DNA of 64,000 nucleotides from UBA5078 sp964538025 (GTDB lineage Bacteria; Pseudomonadota; Gammaproteobacteria; Pseudomonadales; Pseudohongiellaceae): NCBI GenBank assembly GCA_964538025.1, contig CAZICZ010000007.1, positions 140,680 through 204,679 on the forward strand. The letters run 5' to 3'. The position numbers were made by a program, and so were the translations under genes. The notes beneath the pieces were generated by a model. It searched no databases. It worked only from the letters and a program-made list of their open reading frames with translations, and had not been told where the DNA came from. This document shows positions 35,208 to 44,343 of the stretch, piece by piece (position 1 is the stretch's first letter; every line of letters starts with the position of its first letter).

Positions 35208-35250
35208 GGTGTGACAGGAGTTCGACGCTTTCTGTCACACCGGTGTAATA
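35208..35250 (+). promoter_or_regulatory. Pho box and inverted repeat before phoB
   Basis: TGTCACA (35233) and TGTAATA (35244) are spaced 11 bp. A -10 TCTAAT (35260-35265) follows 9 nt after the second 7-mer. The first repeat is also the right arm of a perfect inverted repeat GGTGTGACAG / CTGTCACACC (35208-35217, 35232-35241) just after the receptor gene. The stem may end receptor transcription, since no T-tract is present. Autoregulation of phoBR by PhoB is well known. Confidence 0.75.
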
Positions 35251-35311
35251 TAAGATTGCTCTAATAGTCTTGTAGAAAATTCAAGAGCTTACACTAAGGG
35301 TAGTGAACACT

Positions 35312-36022
35312 ATGAGCGACCCCACCATTCTGATCGTGGATGATGAACCCGCTATTCGGGACATGATCGGCATCACACTGGATCTCGCCGGCTTTAACAG
35401 CATGAGCGCAGAAACAGCCCATCAGGCCCACGTGGCTATCGTCGACAGCCGGCCCGACCTCGTGCTGCTGGACTGGATGCTGCCCGGGGGCAGTGGCATC
35501 GAGCTTGCCCGCCGTCTGAAGCGCGACGAGCTGACCGCGTCCCTGCCGATCATCATGCTGACCGCCAAAACCAGCGAAGACAACAAAGTGCAGGGCCTGG
35601 ATGTCGGCGTGGATGATTATGTGACCAAACCCTTTTCCCCGCGCGAACTGGTTGCCCGCATCAAGGCCGTGCTGCGCCGCAGCGCCGGCACTACCCAGGA
35701 CAAGGTGATCCGCGTCTTTGATCTGCAGCTCGACCCGTCCAGTCACCGCGTCACGATTGAGGATCAACCGGTGGACATGGGCCCGACCGAGTTCAAGCTG
35801 CTGAAATTTTTCATGTCCCACCAGGAAAAGGTGTTCAGCCGCGACCACATTCAGGATCAGGTCTGGGGAGGCAATGTCTATCTCGAGGAACGCACCATCG
35901 ACGTGCATATCCGACGTCTGCGCAAGGCATTGGATTCGATCGAGAAGACCAGCATCAACTACGCACGCCTCATTCAGACGGTACGCGGCGCCGGTTACCG
36001 CTTCTCTGTGAAACCTGCCTGA
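35312..36022 (+). CDS. phoB: Phosphate response regulator PhoB
   Basis: This is an OmpR-family response regulator of 236 residues from the ATG at 35312. A GTG three codons earlier (35303) is in frame but too close to the likely Shine-Dalgarno. The receiver has the acidic pocket (VDDEP), phospho-acceptor Asp54 (LLDWMLPGGSG) and Lys in VTKPFSP. The winged helix has FKLLKFFMSH, DQVWGGNVYLEERTIDVHIRRLRKAL and VRGAGYRFS. Phosphorylated by PhoR, it activates the Pho regulon, most of which surrounds it here. Confidence 0.95.
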   Translation: MSDPTILIVDDEPAIRDMIGITLDLAGFNSMSAETAHQAHVAIVDSRPDLVLLDWMLPGGSGIELARRLKRDELTASLPIIMLTAKTSEDNKVQGLDVGVDDYVTKPFSPRELVARIKAVLRRSAGTTQDKVIRVFDLQLDPSSHRVTIEDQPVDMGPTEFKLLKFFMSHQEKVFSRDHIQDQVWGGNVYLEERTIDVHIRRLRKALDSIEKTSINYARLIQTVRGAGYRFSVKPA

Positions 36023-36090
36023 CATTTCAATCAGGTGCCGCTTTCGCTATAGTGGCCCGCACCCCGGATCACCTGAAGGAATCTGTCGTT

Positions 36091-37428
36091 TTGCTACGCG
36101 AATGGCGCTCTGAACTGAATCACTTTCTGCTCCTGATCGCCGGTGCCGGCCTGTTCGGGCTTCTCCTTGGCATGCCGCTCCCGCTGATCCTGCTCGCCCT
36201 GCTCTACTACGCCATTCGCCTGCTCTACCAGCTCTACCGACTCAATGCCTGGCTGGAAAACCTTGACGATGCGGCCTCGGGAGAACCTCCTGAGGCCTCC
36301 GGCGTCTGGGGGGGCATCTTCGACGGCATCTACCGGCTCCAGCGCCGGGAGCGTCAGGCCGTCAACTACCTGAAAACCATCCTGGACAAGGCGCAGGAGT
36401 CCTCCGCCGCTCTGGAGATGGCCGTGGTCATGATCAACCACCGGGGCACACTCGAATGGTGGAACAAGGCGGCAGAGACTCTGCTGGGTTTTCGGGCGGA
36501 ACTCGACAAACAGCAGGGAGTCACGAATCTGCTGCGCGAGCCCCGCTTCTTTGAGTACTTTGAAAAACAGCATTATGCCGAGCCCCTGCGCATCCCCTCT
36601 CCGCTGAACAAATCGCTGATGCTGGAGTTCCAGATTACGCTGTTTGGGGAGGGCGAGCGCTTGATGCTGGTGCGTGATGTGTCCCAGATGCATCGGCTTG
36701 AATCAATGCGCAAGGATTTCGTGGGCAATGTCTCACACGAGTTGCGAACCCCCATTACCGTGATCAACGGCTATCTCGAAACCCTGCTCGACCACAAGGA
36801 CAGTGTCGCGCCGCGGTGGATTAAACCGATTGAGCAGATGCACCAACAGGCGCAGCGCATGGAGAACATCGTGCGCGATTTGCTGACACTTTCCCGTCTG
36901 GAAACAAAATCCCTGCCGCGTGAACAGGATCGTATCGACATCAATGCCCTTCTGCGGGAAATCAAGAGCGAGGCCGAGCAGGTATTTGTCGCGAAGGCAC
37001 ATCACTTCTCTGCACAGGGAGAACCCGATCTTTTTCTGCGCGGGAGCATGAGCGAGCTTTACAGTGCCATCTCCAACCTGTTGTTCAATGCTGCCAAATA
37101 CACGCCCGACAATGGGGAAATCCGGATGCTGGCCAGCAGAACGGCTCAAGGACTGGATGTGGAGGTAGCGGACAATGGCGTCGGGATTGCGGAGCAGCAC
37201 ATCCCACGACTCACAGAACGGTTCTACCGGGTGGACGAGAGCCGGTCGACGGACACGGGGGGCACAGGCCTGGGGCTGGCGATCGTCAAGCATGTGCTTG
37301 CGCGACACGGGGCCAGTCTGGAGATTCGCAGTGTGGTGGGCAAGGGAAGCCGCTTCATCTGCCACTTCCCCAAAGAACGTCTGTTACAGGCTGAAGCGCC
37401 TGCTTCCAATCAGGAAACAGGCACCTGA
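36091..37428 (+). CDS. phoR: Phosphate sensor histidine kinase PhoR
   Basis: The TTG at 36091, 10 nt after AAGGA, gives 445 residues beginning LREWRSEL, which aligns with the expected PhoR N-terminus. The in-frame GTG at 36052 has no ribosome site. Two close hydrophobic segments (about residues 11-45) anchor the protein. A PAS-like sensor region (about 95-205) follows, then the H box NVSHELRTPITV, the N box NLLFNAAKY, and the ATP-binding boxes (DNGVGI, GGTGLGLAIVKHVL). It phosphorylates PhoB when PstSCAB/PhoU signal phosphate limitation. Confidence 0.9.
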   Translation: MLREWRSELNHFLLLIAGAGLFGLLLGMPLPLILLALLYYAIRLLYQLYRLNAWLENLDDAASGEPPEASGVWGGIFDGIYRLQRRERQAVNYLKTILDKAQESSAALEMAVVMINHRGTLEWWNKAAETLLGFRAELDKQQGVTNLLREPRFFEYFEKQHYAEPLRIPSPLNKSLMLEFQITLFGEGERLMLVRDVSQMHRLESMRKDFVGNVSHELRTPITVINGYLETLLDHKDSVAPRWIKPIEQMHQQAQRMENIVRDLLTLSRLETKSLPREQDRIDINALLREIKSEAEQVFVAKAHHFSAQGEPDLFLRGSMSELYSAISNLLFNAAKYTPDNGEIRMLASRTAQGLDVEVADNGVGIAEQHIPRLTERFYRVDESRSTDTGGTGLGLAIVKHVLARHGASLEIRSVVGKGSRFICHFPKERLLQAEAPASNQETGT

Positions 37429-37437
37429 AACCTGCCA

Positions 37438-38373
37438 TCAGAAGTTGTATTCGAATCCCAGACCAAACTGCTGAGTGTCGACATTGCGATTGTCTGCACC
37501 TGTCGTTGTGACAAACGCGAATACGCGAGATTTCGGATCTACGTTGTAATCCACACCGACGGTTGTCTGTGTGCCGCCCTGACGTTTCTGGTCGGCGGAA
37601 CCTGTCTGTGCCTTCAGTACTATCTTGTCGATCTTGTAGGACGCACTGACAAACACACCGCTGTTGTCCCCACGGCTTGTCGTGGCCGCTTCATACATCA
37701 GACCCAGCTGCAGATTGCCTTCACGGTAACGGCTCATGAAACGGAAGGAGTCGTGCCCGGTCACATTGTTATCCGCGGCGATCCCGAACAGATAGCTGCC
37801 CTGCCCGTAGGTCAATGCCGCTGAGGTGCTTTTGGTCAGGCGGTCGCCTACCGAATCCTGACCATCGATAATCGCAGAATACATGAGCGTAAATCCGGAC
37901 TTGGTCGGGCTGGTGTAATGAATCTCGTCATTTGGACGCACTTCGCTGACAAACAGCGTCTTGATGTCGCCTTCGAGATCGTTGTACAGGTCAATTCCGC
38001 TCTGCATCAGCTTGGACGGCGTGTCGTTACGACCCACGACAACCGTTCCGAAGCCTCCTTCCAGACCGATATAGGTATTGCGCTGACTCAGACTGAAATG
38101 ATGAAACGTCTCATCACCCGGATTGATCTGGTATTCCGCCTGATAGACCACCTTCAGGGCGTCGGACAGGGGAATGTCGCCTTCAAGTCCGATGCGGGAG
38201 GCGTTACTGACCAGCTCTCCGGAGGACTCCCCGACTTTCGGGACATTCAGAACGGGCGTCACATTCACGCGGCCGTATAGCGAAGGCATCAGGCTGTCGT
38301 CCTGAGCATTCGCATTCAATGAGGTGCCCAGTGCCGCGGCGATGATCAAAGGAAGGGTGTTTCTGATTTTCAT
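37438..38373 (-). CDS. Outer-membrane porin, PhoB-controlled
   Basis: The ATG at 38371-38373 (GGAGA upstream) gives 311 residues with signal peptide LGTSLNANA. The mature protein is a general-porin type barrel (SLYGRVNVTPVLNV at the N-terminus, TYIGLEGGFGTVVVGRNDT, C-terminal GLGFEYNF). A Pho box and -10 lie just upstream, so it may be induced for anion or phosphate passage like PhoE or OprP. It is transcribed away from the pst operon and converges on phoR. Confidence 0.88.
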   Translation of the reverse strand: MKIRNTLPLIIAAALGTSLNANAQDDSLMPSLYGRVNVTPVLNVPKVGESSGELVSNASRIGLEGDIPLSDALKVVYQAEYQINPGDETFHHFSLSQRNTYIGLEGGFGTVVVGRNDTPSKLMQSGIDLYNDLEGDIKTLFVSEVRPNDEIHYTSPTKSGFTLMYSAIIDGQDSVGDRLTKSTSAALTYGQGSYLFGIAADNNVTGHDSFRFMSRYREGNLQLGLMYEAATTSRGDNSGVFVSASYKIDKIVLKAQTGSADQKRQGGTQTTVGVDYNVDPKSRVFAFVTTTGADNRNVDTQQFGLGFEYNF

Positions 38374-38440
38374 CCAGTTTCTCCAGTGTGTCGGGCATTT
38401 TCTGCCTGCTTCGATGATGCTGGAGACTATATTACTCCCT

Positions 38441-38460
38441 TGTGACAGTTTCATGACACT
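38441..38460 (-). promoter_or_regulatory. Pho box of the porin gene
   Basis: On the minus strand TGTCATG and TGTCACA are spaced 11 bp (plus-strand TGACA cores at 38454 and 38443). A -10 TATAGT (38426-38431) follows exactly 9 nt later. The architecture is identical to that before pstS and ppx. Confidence 0.8.
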
Positions 38461-38514
38461 GTGACGTTTCAATGAATTTTTTGTGACAAGGGCATGGAAT
38501 GACAGTGAGGAGGA

Positions 38515-39237
38515 TCAGTCGCCCTTCACTTGCTCTTCCAGGCTGGACAAGCCGAGATGGCGAACATCGGTACCCTTCACCAAATACACCACATGTTCGG
38601 CTATATTTTTCGCGTGATCCCCGACACGCTCCAGCGCACGCAACGCCCAGATGACATTCAGGACGCGGGTGATACTGCGCGGGTCTTCGATCATATAGGT
38701 GATCATCTCGCGCATCGCGGAACTGTATTCCATGTCCACGTCGACATCTTCCCGCGCAACCGTCAGCGCTGCATCGAGATCATAGCGCGCGAAAGCATCC
38801 AGCGCCGTGTACACCATCTTGCGAACACGTTCACCGATGTGACGAATCTCGATGTAGCCCTTGGAGGATTCGCCCTGCTCTGTCAGCTCAATCGCCAGAC
38901 GTGCAATCTTAGCCGATTCATCACCAATGCGTTCCAGATCGTTGACCGTCTTGATGATGGTGAGCACGAGCCGGAGGTCGCTCGCAGCGGGCTGACGACG
39001 AACGAGAATGCGGTTGCACTCCTCATCGATCTTCATTTCCATGGCATTGATTGCGGCATCATCTTCCCGCACCAGCTGCGCAAGCCCGCTGTCCGCCGTG
39101 ATGATGGCATCGATGGAATCGCTCAATTGCTTTTCCACCATACCGCCCATTTCCAGCATATTGGCCTTGACCTCTTCCAGGTCTGCATTGAACTGGGCGG
39201 AGATATGATGACTGTGTATGGTCGCATCTTTGTTCAT
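38515..39237 (-). CDS. phoU: Phosphate transport regulator PhoU
   Basis: The 240-residue all-helical protein has the two PhoU repeats: a first DDAAINAMEMKIDEECNRILVRRQP with LRLVLTIIKTVNDLERIGDESAKIA, and a second with ITRVLNVIWALRALERVGDHAKNIAEHVVYLVKG. It links PstB to PhoR and keeps PhoB inactive when phosphate is ample. Last gene of pstSCAB-phoU. Start ATG at 39237. Confidence 0.95.
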   Translation of the reverse strand: MNKDATIHSHHISAQFNADLEEVKANMLEMGGMVEKQLSDSIDAIITADSGLAQLVREDDAAINAMEMKIDEECNRILVRRQPAASDLRLVLTIIKTVNDLERIGDESAKIARLAIELTEQGESSKGYIEIRHIGERVRKMVYTALDAFARYDLDAALTVAREDVDVDMEYSSAMREMITYMIEDPRSITRVLNVIWALRALERVGDHAKNIAEHVVYLVKGTDVRHLGLSSLEEQVKGD

Positions 39238-39296
39238 CGCGTAAATCCTTGTTCCGGCAGTGCTGAAAAAAATGGGTGAAGTGGCACAATCACCGC

Positions 39297-40157
39297 TCAG
39301 CCATAACGCCCCGTAATGTAATCCTCGGTTTGCTTCTGGGAGGGATTGGTAAAAATATTGTCCGCGGTATCGAATTCGATCATTTTACCCATGTACATGA
39401 AGGCGGTGAAATCGGACACCCGCGCAGCCTGCTGCATGTTGTGTGTCACGATCACGATGGTGAAACGGCTCTTCAGCTCGTTGATCAACTCCTCGATCTT
39501 GAGTGTCGAGATCGGGTCAAGCGCCGAGGCGGGCTCGTCCAGCAACAGCACCTCAGGCTCCACCGCAACGGTGCGTGCAATAACCAGACGTTGCTGCTGT
39601 CCGCCGGAAAGACCAAGCGCGCTGTCATGCAAGCGGTCTTTCACCTCGTTCCACAGCGCCGCCGCCTGCAGAGATTTCTCCACGCTTTCATCCAGAATGC
39701 GCTTCTTGTTGATGCCTTGAATGCGCAGGCCATAGGCCACGTTTTCGTAGATAGATTTCGGGAAGGGGTTGGGCTTCTGGAACACCATGCCGACGCGACG
39801 TCGCAGATCGGCGACATCCACCGAACGGTGATAGATATCGGCGCCGTCCAGCGTGATGCTGCCCTTGATCTGGCAATCATCCACAAGATCATTCATCCGG
39901 TTGAAGCAGCGCAGCAGGCTCGATTTTCCGCAACCACTTGGTCCGATAAACGCGGTCACCCGCTGCTTTGGCAGCGTCATGTTGACGTCTTTGAGCGCAT
40001 GGGCGCTGCCATAGTACAGATTCAGATTGGACACAGTCAGGCAGCTCGGCAGGTCTTCCGCCGACGGATGATGGTCATGGGCGCCGATCTTTCCCATGTC
40101 GATCTTCTTGAACTTCGACCGGTTCACAGGCGCGTAATCGTGTGTTGATTCTGTCAT
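39297..40157 (-). CDS. pstB: Phosphate ABC transporter ATP-binding protein
   Basis: The 286-residue ATPase has Walker A GPSGCGKSS, LGLSGGQQQRLVIART, Walker B LLLDEPASALD, and the H-loop VTHNMQQAARVSDFTAFMYMGKMIE, all PstB hallmarks. A 25-residue N-terminal extension precedes the ABC core. It drives phosphate import through PstCA. Confidence 0.96.
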   Translation of the reverse strand: MTESTHDYAPVNRSKFKKIDMGKIGAHDHHPSAEDLPSCLTVSNLNLYYGSAHALKDVNMTLPKQRVTAFIGPSGCGKSSLLRCFNRMNDLVDDCQIKGSITLDGADIYHRSVDVADLRRRVGMVFQKPNPFPKSIYENVAYGLRIQGINKKRILDESVEKSLQAAALWNEVKDRLHDSALGLSGGQQQRLVIARTVAVEPEVLLLDEPASALDPISTLKIEELINELKSRFTIVIVTHNMQQAARVSDFTAFMYMGKMIEFDTADNIFTNPSQKQTEDYITGRYG

Positions 40158-40225
40158 GGTGTGCCTTCAAAAAAGTAAGTGCGTCACTCTTCATCCCGTG
40201 CGGCCGAACACCCCGCCACAGGTCA

Positions 40226-41923
40226 TTACATATCCAATGATTTGTACTTCTCGCGCAGTCGGTTACGAATGGACACCGCGAGCTGGTTCAGTAGTGCAAT
40301 CACAATCACCAGCAACATCGCCGTAGCGAACACCAGGGGACGGGCGGCTTCCACGTTGGGGCTCTGAAAGCCCACATCATAAATGTGAAACCCCAGATGC
40401 ATAAACTTCTGATCGAGATGGAAGTAGGGATAATTGCCGTTAATGGGCAAGGCGGGCGCCAGTTTCACCACGCCGACCAGCATCAGGGGCGCCACTTCTC
40501 CCGCCGCGCGCGCCACCGCGAGAATCAGCCCTGTCATCATCGCCGGGCTTGCCATGGGAAGCACGACCCGCCACAGGGTCTCGAACTTGGTGGCGCCCAG
40601 CGCCAGACTCCCCTCACGCAGGCTGCGAGGAATGCGGGCCAACCCTTCCTCCGTGGAGACGATCACGACGGGCACCGTGAGCAGCGCCAACGTCAGCGAC
40701 GCCCACAGCATGCCAGGAGTACCAAACGTCGGTGCCGGCAGGGCTTCAGGATAGAAGGCCTGATCCACTTCGGCCCCCAGAAAATAAATGAAAAAGCCCA
40801 GACCGAACACGCCATACACAATGGAAGGAACGCCGGCCAGATTGTTGACCGCAATGCGGATGGTGCGGGTAATGAAGCCCTGCTTGGCGTATTCGCGCAG
40901 GTACACCGCCGCGATTACCCCAAAAGGAGTGACAAAAACCGACATCAGCAACACCATGGTGACAGTGCCAAAAATGGCAGGGAAAATTCCGCCTTCGGTG
41001 TTGGCTTCGCGAGGTTCGTCCGACAGAAACTCCCACAGCTTCTGCACATACACCACCATCTTGCTGCCCAGATGGAGACGGTTAGGCTGGTAGGCCCGCA
41101 CAATTTCCGACACATTGATTTCAGTCTGTTGCTCGTTCATGGCAGCCATCACGACTGTATCGCGCTCGACTTCCTCGTAGAGCGCAGCGAGACGGGATTG
41201 CAGAACGTCATAGCGAGCGTTCCAGTCTGCCTCTTCCTGTTCGATCTGGGCCAGCCGCTCCGGCTCATTGTTTCCGCGCAGGGCGATGCCACGCCGTTCC
41301 AGTCGCAAGCGCTCAAGGGCATAGTTCACTTCGCCGATGTCGACCTTCTCCAGCGCATCAATCGCCTCATGCAATTCGAGGGCACGCGCAATACGCGGTT
41401 GCAGCGCCTGCCATGCCGCCTGATCGTCAGCACTGGCGGGATCACTGCGGGCTACCGAGTTGCCGGCTTCCTTGACCTCCAGCACGTAGCCATAAAAATT
41501 TCCCCACTCCCGCCGTTCAAAGGCGGTCAGATTTTCAGGGTAGCGCACGTCACTCAGATAGTCCGTGAGCAACCACGTGAAATCGCTGCCGTTCAGATCA
41601 CGGTTTCCAATTTTGACGAGCTCGCGCTCGTACAGGGGCTTGTCCTCCGAGACGGGAATTCCCGAGGAAATAATGCGCTCCGCGGACACGGCTTCACGGT
41701 CGATACGCTCCCCGATGATCTCTCGCAACAGGGGCTCGCCGTCAGTGACCGGCTGCGCATATCGGGCCAGCATAATGTCCTTGGGCCAGAAGTGGCTCAT
41801 GCCATTGAGCGCCAGCAGCAGCAACAACCCAACGGTCATGATGACGCTGATCGCCACAGCGCCGGCGTTGAACCAGATCCAGGGCGTGCCGCTGGCAAAG
41901 AATTTTCGGGTAGCAGTCATCAT
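40226..41923 (-). CDS. pstA: Phosphate ABC transporter permease PstA, long form
   Basis: The product has 565 residues, about 270 more than E. coli PstA. After an N-terminal membrane helix (SVIMTVGLLLLLALNG) comes a large, charged, partly coiled-coil region (about residues 50-300) likely in the periplasm, then the usual five-helix permease core with ALTLALLTVPVVIVSTEEGLARIPRSLREGSLALGATKFETLWRVVLPMASP. Such long PstA proteins occur in Pseudomonas-type transporters. The start overlaps the pstC stop (ATGA). Confidence 0.93.
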   Translation of the reverse strand: MMTATRKFFASGTPWIWFNAGAVAISVIMTVGLLLLLALNGMSHFWPKDIMLARYAQPVTDGEPLLREIIGERIDREAVSAERIISSGIPVSEDKPLYERELVKIGNRDLNGSDFTWLLTDYLSDVRYPENLTAFERREWGNFYGYVLEVKEAGNSVARSDPASADDQAAWQALQPRIARALELHEAIDALEKVDIGEVNYALERLRLERRGIALRGNNEPERLAQIEQEEADWNARYDVLQSRLAALYEEVERDTVVMAAMNEQQTEINVSEIVRAYQPNRLHLGSKMVVYVQKLWEFLSDEPREANTEGGIFPAIFGTVTMVLLMSVFVTPFGVIAAVYLREYAKQGFITRTIRIAVNNLAGVPSIVYGVFGLGFFIYFLGAEVDQAFYPEALPAPTFGTPGMLWASLTLALLTVPVVIVSTEEGLARIPRSLREGSLALGATKFETLWRVVLPMASPAMMTGLILAVARAAGEVAPLMLVGVVKLAPALPINGNYPYFHLDQKFMHLGFHIYDVGFQSPNVEAARPLVFATAMLLVIVIALLNQLAVSIRNRLREKYKSLDM

Positions 41924-44241
41924 ATGGTGCTGTACTTGCGTCGCAGACGCTGTCGAATGATTTCGGCAAGGGTGTTCACAAAGAAGGTAAACATGAACAG
42001 CACAAGCGCGGCGAGGAACAGGATGCGGTAATGCGTGCTGTTCACTTCGGACTCCGGCACTTCTACGGCAATGTTGGCGGCAAGTGTCCGCATCCCTTCA
42101 AAAATATTGGCATCCATAATCGGGGTGTTGCCGGTGGCCATCAGCACGATCATGGTTTCGCCGACGGCACGTCCCATCCCGATCATCAGGGCAGAGAAAA
42201 TGCCGGGGCTGGCGGTAGGCAGGACGACGCGGCTGAGGGTCTGCCACGGCGTCGCTCCCAAGGCCAGCGAGCCATAGGTCAGTTGTTTGGGGACCGTAAA
42301 GACCGCATCTTCCGCGATGGAAAAGATCGTCGGAATCACAGCAAAACCCATCGCCAGACCCACAACCAGGGCATTGCGCTGATCGTAGGGAATGCCGAGG
42401 TCATTGGTGATCCAGCTGCGCATGTCGCCATCAAAAAACAGGACTTCCACGGGCGCGGCGAAGGCAAAGGAAAGGTAGGCCACCACAATGATCACCGGGA
42501 TTAGCAGCGCTGCCTCCCAGCCTTCCGGCACGCGATAGCGCCAGTGCTCAGGGAGTTGCGTCCACACAAACGAGGCCAGCAGGATGCCAATCGGCGTCAG
42601 CACTAGCAGGCTGAAGATGCCGAGCAGATGATTCTCCAGGAATGGCGCCAGCCACAGGCCTGCCAGAAAGCCCAGCACCACCGTCGGCAGCGCCTCCATC
42701 AACTCGATCAGGGGTTTGACGTTGCGGCGCATTTTGGGCGCCATGAAGTAGCCCGTGAAAATCGCCCCGCAGACGGCCAGGGGGGCGGCCAGCAGCATGG
42801 CATAGAACGCCGCCTTTAGCGTTCCGAACGCGAGAGGAGCAAGGCTGTATTTCGGCTCGAAGTCGTTGTTGGCGGCAGAGGACTGCCAGATGTACTCAGG
42901 TTCCTGGTAATTTTCATACCAGACCTTGTCCCACAGGGCTTCCCAAGACACCTCTGGATGCTCGTTCTGCACATCCCAGAACGAGAAATGCCCATCGCCG
43001 TGTTCAATCAGTAGGCCGTCACCACGCGCAGAAATCGCCATGGTTTTGGGCGTTCCGTTGACCAAGCGCGAGAAGGCAACCTGTCGATGTGCCGTGGTGT
43101 TGTAAATGCCGATTTCGCCCCGGTCATTGGCCGTGACAAAGTTTTTGCGGCGCTGCTCGGGACTCAGGGCCACGACGCGGCTGCCAGCGTCGAACTCGCG
43201 CACTTTCTCGATGCCAAAGCTGCCGTCACGGCGCACGAGAAACCATTGCGACACGGTGCCGGCGCTGTCCCCCACAAGCAGGGAAATGCCCCCGAGAAGG
43301 AAATTCACTTCGGTAATCTGGCGATTGGCACTGACCAGTGAGACGGCATCGGCGACCTGGGCGCCACTGCTGCTGAAGGCGGAACGAAGATCGACGAGAC
43401 TGACACTGCCTGTGGTATCGATGGCAAACAACCACCGACGATCGACATCGAGATACAGCTGCTCGACGGAGGAGATGACTCCGGAAAGGGTGGTGACCTG
43501 CGTTTGCCAGGCGGCATTGGCTGATGCATTGAAGGCTGACAGCAGTCTGGTTTCCCGACGGGCGCGCAACAGGCTCACCTGACCGCCGCTGTTGGTCCCT
43601 GCCAGCAGCAGTTCACTGTTGCTGGAGCGCACGCTCAGAGTGGCAACCGGCGCGTCCTCATACAGGGCGAAGGTATTTTCCCCAAAGGGGTAGTTCACCA
43701 CAGGCGCAACCACGCGCTCGTTGTTGGGACCAAAACTGACGTCGTAATCGTATTGCGCGATCAGCACATGGCCATCGTCCAACCCGAGTGCCACGATGCC
43801 GCTGATGTCGGTATCCAGCGCGAAGGAGGCAATGCGCCGCCCCTCAGGAATGGCCAGCGGAATGCGGCTGATGAGCTGTCCGTTGTCGGTTCTGAAATAC
43901 AGCGCTTCACCATCGCCCCCCAGACGCATCGCCACTTCCAGCCGCTCCTCCACAGCGAGATGCAGCACCTGCTCACTGTGCGGCGCGCTTAGCTGGAACT
44001 GGCTGACTTCCTGCACGATGGCGCTGCGGAAAAGGGGCATCACTTCGTACAGGAGGTACAGGAAAATCAGGAGCACAGCGGCAATGACGCTGAGTCCCCC
44101 GACGGCAATGCTGACGCCGGCGAGCTTGTCTTTGAAATGGCGGAATCGCCGCCGGTTCAGGGTTGCCTTGGAGTCGGCAAGAAACGCCGCTGCCGCGGTA
44201 TTCGCGGCAGGGACGTCAGAAGATTGGAGCTGCTCATTCAT
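41920..44241 (-). CDS. pstC: Phosphate ABC transporter permease PstC, long form
   Basis: The 773-residue protein has an N-terminal helix (VIAAVLLIFLYLLYEVMP), then about 400 residues of repeating strands (FALDTDISGIVALGLDDGHVLIA, VSVDRRWLFAIDTTGSVSLVDLR and similar) that look like a beta-propeller, then the PstC core (MEALPTVVLGFLAGL, AEDAVFTVPKQLTYGSLALGATPWQTLSRVVLPTASPG). Long Pst permeases are known in Pseudomonas-like bacteria. What the propeller senses or binds is unknown. Only one ATG fits the start, with no strong Shine-Dalgarno. Confidence 0.93.
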   Translation of the reverse strand: MNEQLQSSDVPAANTAAAAFLADSKATLNRRRFRHFKDKLAGVSIAVGGLSVIAAVLLIFLYLLYEVMPLFRSAIVQEVSQFQLSAPHSEQVLHLAVEERLEVAMRLGGDGEALYFRTDNGQLISRIPLAIPEGRRIASFALDTDISGIVALGLDDGHVLIAQYDYDVSFGPNNERVVAPVVNYPFGENTFALYEDAPVATLSVRSSNSELLLAGTNSGGQVSLLRARRETRLLSAFNASANAAWQTQVTTLSGVISSVEQLYLDVDRRWLFAIDTTGSVSLVDLRSAFSSSGAQVADAVSLVSANRQITEVNFLLGGISLLVGDSAGTVSQWFLVRRDGSFGIEKVREFDAGSRVVALSPEQRRKNFVTANDRGEIGIYNTTAHRQVAFSRLVNGTPKTMAISARGDGLLIEHGDGHFSFWDVQNEHPEVSWEALWDKVWYENYQEPEYIWQSSAANNDFEPKYSLAPLAFGTLKAAFYAMLLAAPLAVCGAIFTGYFMAPKMRRNVKPLIELMEALPTVVLGFLAGLWLAPFLENHLLGIFSLLVLTPIGILLASFVWTQLPEHWRYRVPEGWEAALLIPVIIVVAYLSFAFAAPVEVLFFDGDMRSWITNDLGIPYDQRNALVVGLAMGFAVIPTIFSIAEDAVFTVPKQLTYGSLALGATPWQTLSRVVLPTASPGIFSALMIGMGRAVGETMIVLMATGNTPIMDANIFEGMRTLAANIAVEVPESEVNSTHYRILFLAALVLFMFTFFVNTLAEIIRQRLRRKYSTI

Positions 44242-44264
44242 GGCGTGGAAGTTTAGCGTTCAAA

Positions 44265-44301
44265 TATGACAGTTTCATGACAAGCAGACGTCAAACTGTC
44301 A
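44265..44301 (-). promoter_or_regulatory. Pho box and inverted repeat in the pstS-pstC gap
   Basis: On the minus strand TGTCATG and TGTCATA (TGACA cores at plus-strand 44278 and 44267) are 11 bp apart, with TAAACT (44250-44255) 9 nt downstream. The repeat also forms arms TGACAGTTT / AAACTGTCA (44267-44275, 44293-44301) of a hairpin. Either an internal promoter or a differential-stability stem between pstS and pstC. If a promoter, the mRNA would be almost leaderless at the pstC ATG. Confidence 0.55.
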
Positions 44302-44343
44302 CATTCGCGGCGTCCACACCGGCAGCCCGAAGGCCTTTCTCAC

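Noticed and set aside
40385..42031. 548-codon open frame on the plus strand
   Set aside because: Antisense to pstA, with a Gln/His/Arg-rich composition typical of shadow frames.
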